7,515 nucleotides of DNA from Alphaproteobacteria bacterium (GTDB lineage: Bacteria > Pseudomonadota > Alphaproteobacteria > Rhizobiales > Devosiaceae). Where the stretch lies: NCBI GenBank assembly GCA_024279575.1, contig JAJRRJ010000131.1, positions 1-7,515 of the forward strand, read 5' to 3'. Positions 6,049-7,515 of this stretch are shown piece by piece; within the stretch, counting starts at the first letter, position 1; every line of letters starts with the position of its first letter. Both the position numbers and the translations under genes were made by a program. The notes under the pieces were generated by a model. It ran no database searches, was not told the origin of the DNA, and was given only the letters and a program-made list of their open reading frames with translations.

Positions 6049-6062
6049 TTGATATATATCAA
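6049..6062. promoter_or_regulatory. FNR-type binding site (TTGAT-N4-ATCAA)
   Basis: TTGATATATATCAA is a perfect 14-bp palindrome and matches the consensus TTGAT-N4-ATCAA of the FNR/Anr/FixK/FnrL regulators at all ten fixed positions. Its centre is 6055.5. A -10-like TAAATT at 6081-6086 would place the transcript start near 6093-6097, about 38-42 bp downstream, close to the class II activator position (-41.5). The nearest downstream gene is the chemoreceptor at 6193, with atpC and its terminator behind. This suggests oxygen-responsive expression of the chemoreceptor, and is inferred from sequence only. Confidence 0.65.
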
Positions 6063-6192
6063 GAAAATTATTTGAATTTCTAAATTTGTTGAATGCGTAG
6101 AAATGCGCTCATTACACACCCTTAATATATTTACCAATAATTAAGCAGATACACCAATGTTTGGAGTAACATTTCAGACAATTGGGGCCACT

Positions 6193-7515
6193 ATGAAAAT
6201 TTCAACATTTACGATGATCGTAAGTTCTTTGATGATCGCCATGATCATAGGTATAAACGCTTACATTTTTACCGATACGGTAAAAGCGGAACAACATGAC
6301 GCTGAAAAGTTGGAAAAATTGTTGGAAACAGGGAGTTTGAACGCGGAACTGTTCGAGGCAATGCGTAATATCCAACTGGATGTTGTTCAAACCCAACAAT
6401 GGCTAACAGATATTGCTGCAACGCGTGGTTTAGACGGTTTGAATGATGGTTTTGATATGGCCCAATTATATGCCGAAAGATTACCCGGGGATATTGCTGC
6501 AGCGCGTATAGCTGCAGAAAAACTCGGCCTTGATGAAATGCCTGCCGTTTTGGATGATATTGAGGCAGCCTATACTCCATTTTATGAAGCCGGCCTTAAA
6601 ATGACACGGGCATATGTTGCTGTTGGTCCATCGGCGGGAAATTCAATGATGGCTGATTTTGATGCTGTTGCAGAAGCAATCCAGGAAGAAATTCAACATA
6701 TGCGCACAGTGGCTGATACTGCCTATCAGGAACGCACTGTTGTCTCCAGACAAAATCAGGAGAAACAGGTGGTTGAAAACCAGCAAAGAAATATGATCCT
6801 TTTGGGATCTGCAGCGCTAATTGTTTTGTCGGTTATAGGCATGGCGCTCTTCTTTTCCGGCTATGTATTGCGCCAGTTTTCCAAACTTTCTGCGGGCGTG
6901 CAGGCGCTATCTGAAGGCGACCTCAATGCTGACATAGCCGCATCGCGCTATTGGCATGAGCTCGATACGCTTTCTGCTGCGATCCGAGTATTCAGGGACA
7001 ATAGCCAAAAAATCCAGACCATGGGCTTTGAACAGGAAAAAATGCAACACTCTTCAAATGCCAAGGCGCAGCATATGCAAAGGCTGGTTGAAGAGGTGAC
7101 AAGTGTTTCATTGGCTGCTGCTGATGGTGATTTTTCTCAGCGGATAAATGAAAAATTTGAAGAAGAAGATCTGAGCAAAGTGAGTGATGCACTAAATTCT
7201 CTTTTGAGTACAGTGGAGAGTGGGCTTGGTGAAACTGATCGCGTGCTGGGTGCCATTTCAAAAATGGATCTCACGGTTCGCTCGACGAACAATTTCAAAG
7301 GGGCATTTGCCAACCTGGCCGCCAGTACTAATAAAGTGGGTGAAAAACTTACAGAAACTGTTACGAAACTGCGTAATACCTCTGGTGAGCTAAAATCTGC
7401 CACCGGGGAAATTCTGGCCGGTGCTAATGATTTGAGCGAACGCACGACCAAGCAGGCAGCGACGGTTGAACAAACTTCAGCTTCCGTTGAGCAGCTTTCA
7501 GCCACTGTGATACAA
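6193..7515 (+). CDS. Methyl-accepting chemotaxis protein, 3' end outside the window
   Basis: The first 441 residues of an inner-membrane chemoreceptor are present and open to the right edge. TM1 is at about 6-26 (TMIVSSLMIAMIIGINAYIF), a mostly helical periplasmic sensing domain at about 27-199 contains QTQQWLTDIAATRGLDGLNDGF (66-87), and TM2 is at about 201-226 (MILLGSAALIVLSVIGMALF). A HAMP domain follows at about 225-272 (LSAGVQALSEGDLNADI), then a further HAMP-like stretch at about 297-400 (AAADGDFSQRI, AISKMDLTVR). The start of the methyl-accepting signalling domain is at about 405-441 (GANDLSERTTKQAATVEQTS); the CheA/CheW-binding tip is not in the window. ATG 6193 is chosen for GGGG at 6184-6187 and its MK plus hydrophobic start; an in-frame ATG at 6157 would add 12 residues but lacks a ribosome site. 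An in-frame stop at 6142 limits it upstream. The ligand is unknown. The FNR-type box suggests regulation by oxygen. Confidence 0.93.
   Translation, partial: MKISTFTMIVSSLMIAMIIGINAYIFTDTVKAEQHDAEKLEKLLETGSLNAELFEAMRNIQLDVVQTQQWLTDIAATRGLDGLNDGFDMAQLYAERLPGDIAAARIAAEKLGLDEMPAVLDDIEAAYTPFYEAGLKMTRAYVAVGPSAGNSMMADFDAVAEAIQEEIQHMRTVADTAYQERTVVSRQNQEKQVVENQQRNMILLGSAALIVLSVIGMALFFSGYVLRQFSKLSAGVQALSEGDLNADIAASRYWHELDTLSAAIRVFRDNSQKIQTMGFEQEKMQHSSNAKAQHMQRLVEEVTSVSLAAADGDFSQRINEKFEEEDLSKVSDALNSLLSTVESGLGETDRVLGAISKMDLTVRSTNNFKGAFANLAASTNKVGEKLTETVTKLRNTSGELKSATGEILAGANDLSERTTKQAATVEQTSASVEQLSATVIQ

Noticed and set aside
6092..6107. Direct repeat AATGCG at 6092-6097 and 6102-6107
   Set aside because: Two 6-bp copies 10 bp apart are too short to support a function.
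1..7515. CRISPR array, transposon, tRNA or rRNA, phage or defence genes
   Set aside because: None was seen: there are no spaced repeats, no terminal inverted repeats with a transposase, no tRNA-like folds, and every recognised gene is accounted for.

Overview
The window is most likely chromosomal DNA of an alphaproteobacterium. The F1 sector of ATP synthase is encoded as its own cluster in the order delta, alpha, gamma, beta, epsilon (atpHAGDC), with no F0 genes beside it, which is the usual alphaproteobacterial arrangement. The beta subunit carries a loop (GVNKDPKENNGSTEGSK, residues 208-223 area) that I associate with alphaproteobacterial and mitochondrial-type beta chains. Base composition is moderate. 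I cannot name the genus.

Layout, all genes on the + strand. Positions 1-147 hold no gene I can support; frame 1 is open from the left edge to a stop at 97-99 and could be the tail of an upstream gene, but I do not recognise it. At 148-678 lies a MerR-family metal-type regulator with its own promoter, a perfect palindrome over the presumed transcription start, and a short tandem repeat near its N-terminus. Positions 679-960 separate it from the atp operon and contain a weak hairpin, a possible 13-codon leader ORF and a foldable leader just before the atpH ribosome binding site. Positions 961-5884 are atpHAGDC, tightly spaced (1-nt stop/start overlap, then gaps of 15, 24 and 24 nt), closed by a strong intrinsic terminator at 5912-5941. 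Positions 5942-6192 are a regulatory intergenic region with a 23-bp near-palindrome and a perfect FNR-type box. From 6193 to the right edge runs the first 441 residues of a membrane chemoreceptor (methyl-accepting protein), cut off by the window.

The atp genes together make the soluble F1 catalytic head and stalk: alpha3-beta3 carries out catalysis, gamma and epsilon form the rotor, and delta ties the head to the peripheral stalk. The main anomaly is in atpH: the reading frame breaks at an A5 run (1368-1372), so the sequence as given encodes a delta lacking its conserved C-terminal segment, while the missing segment is intact in the -1 frame and ends exactly at the atpA start. One missing A would explain it; sequencing error, real mutation or recoding cannot be told apart here. 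The regulator and the chemoreceptor flank the operon but show no sign of acting with it.

I looked for a new multi-gene system and did not find one. The points worth following are the atpH frame break, the FNR box in front of the chemoreceptor, and the regulator's operator and repeat.
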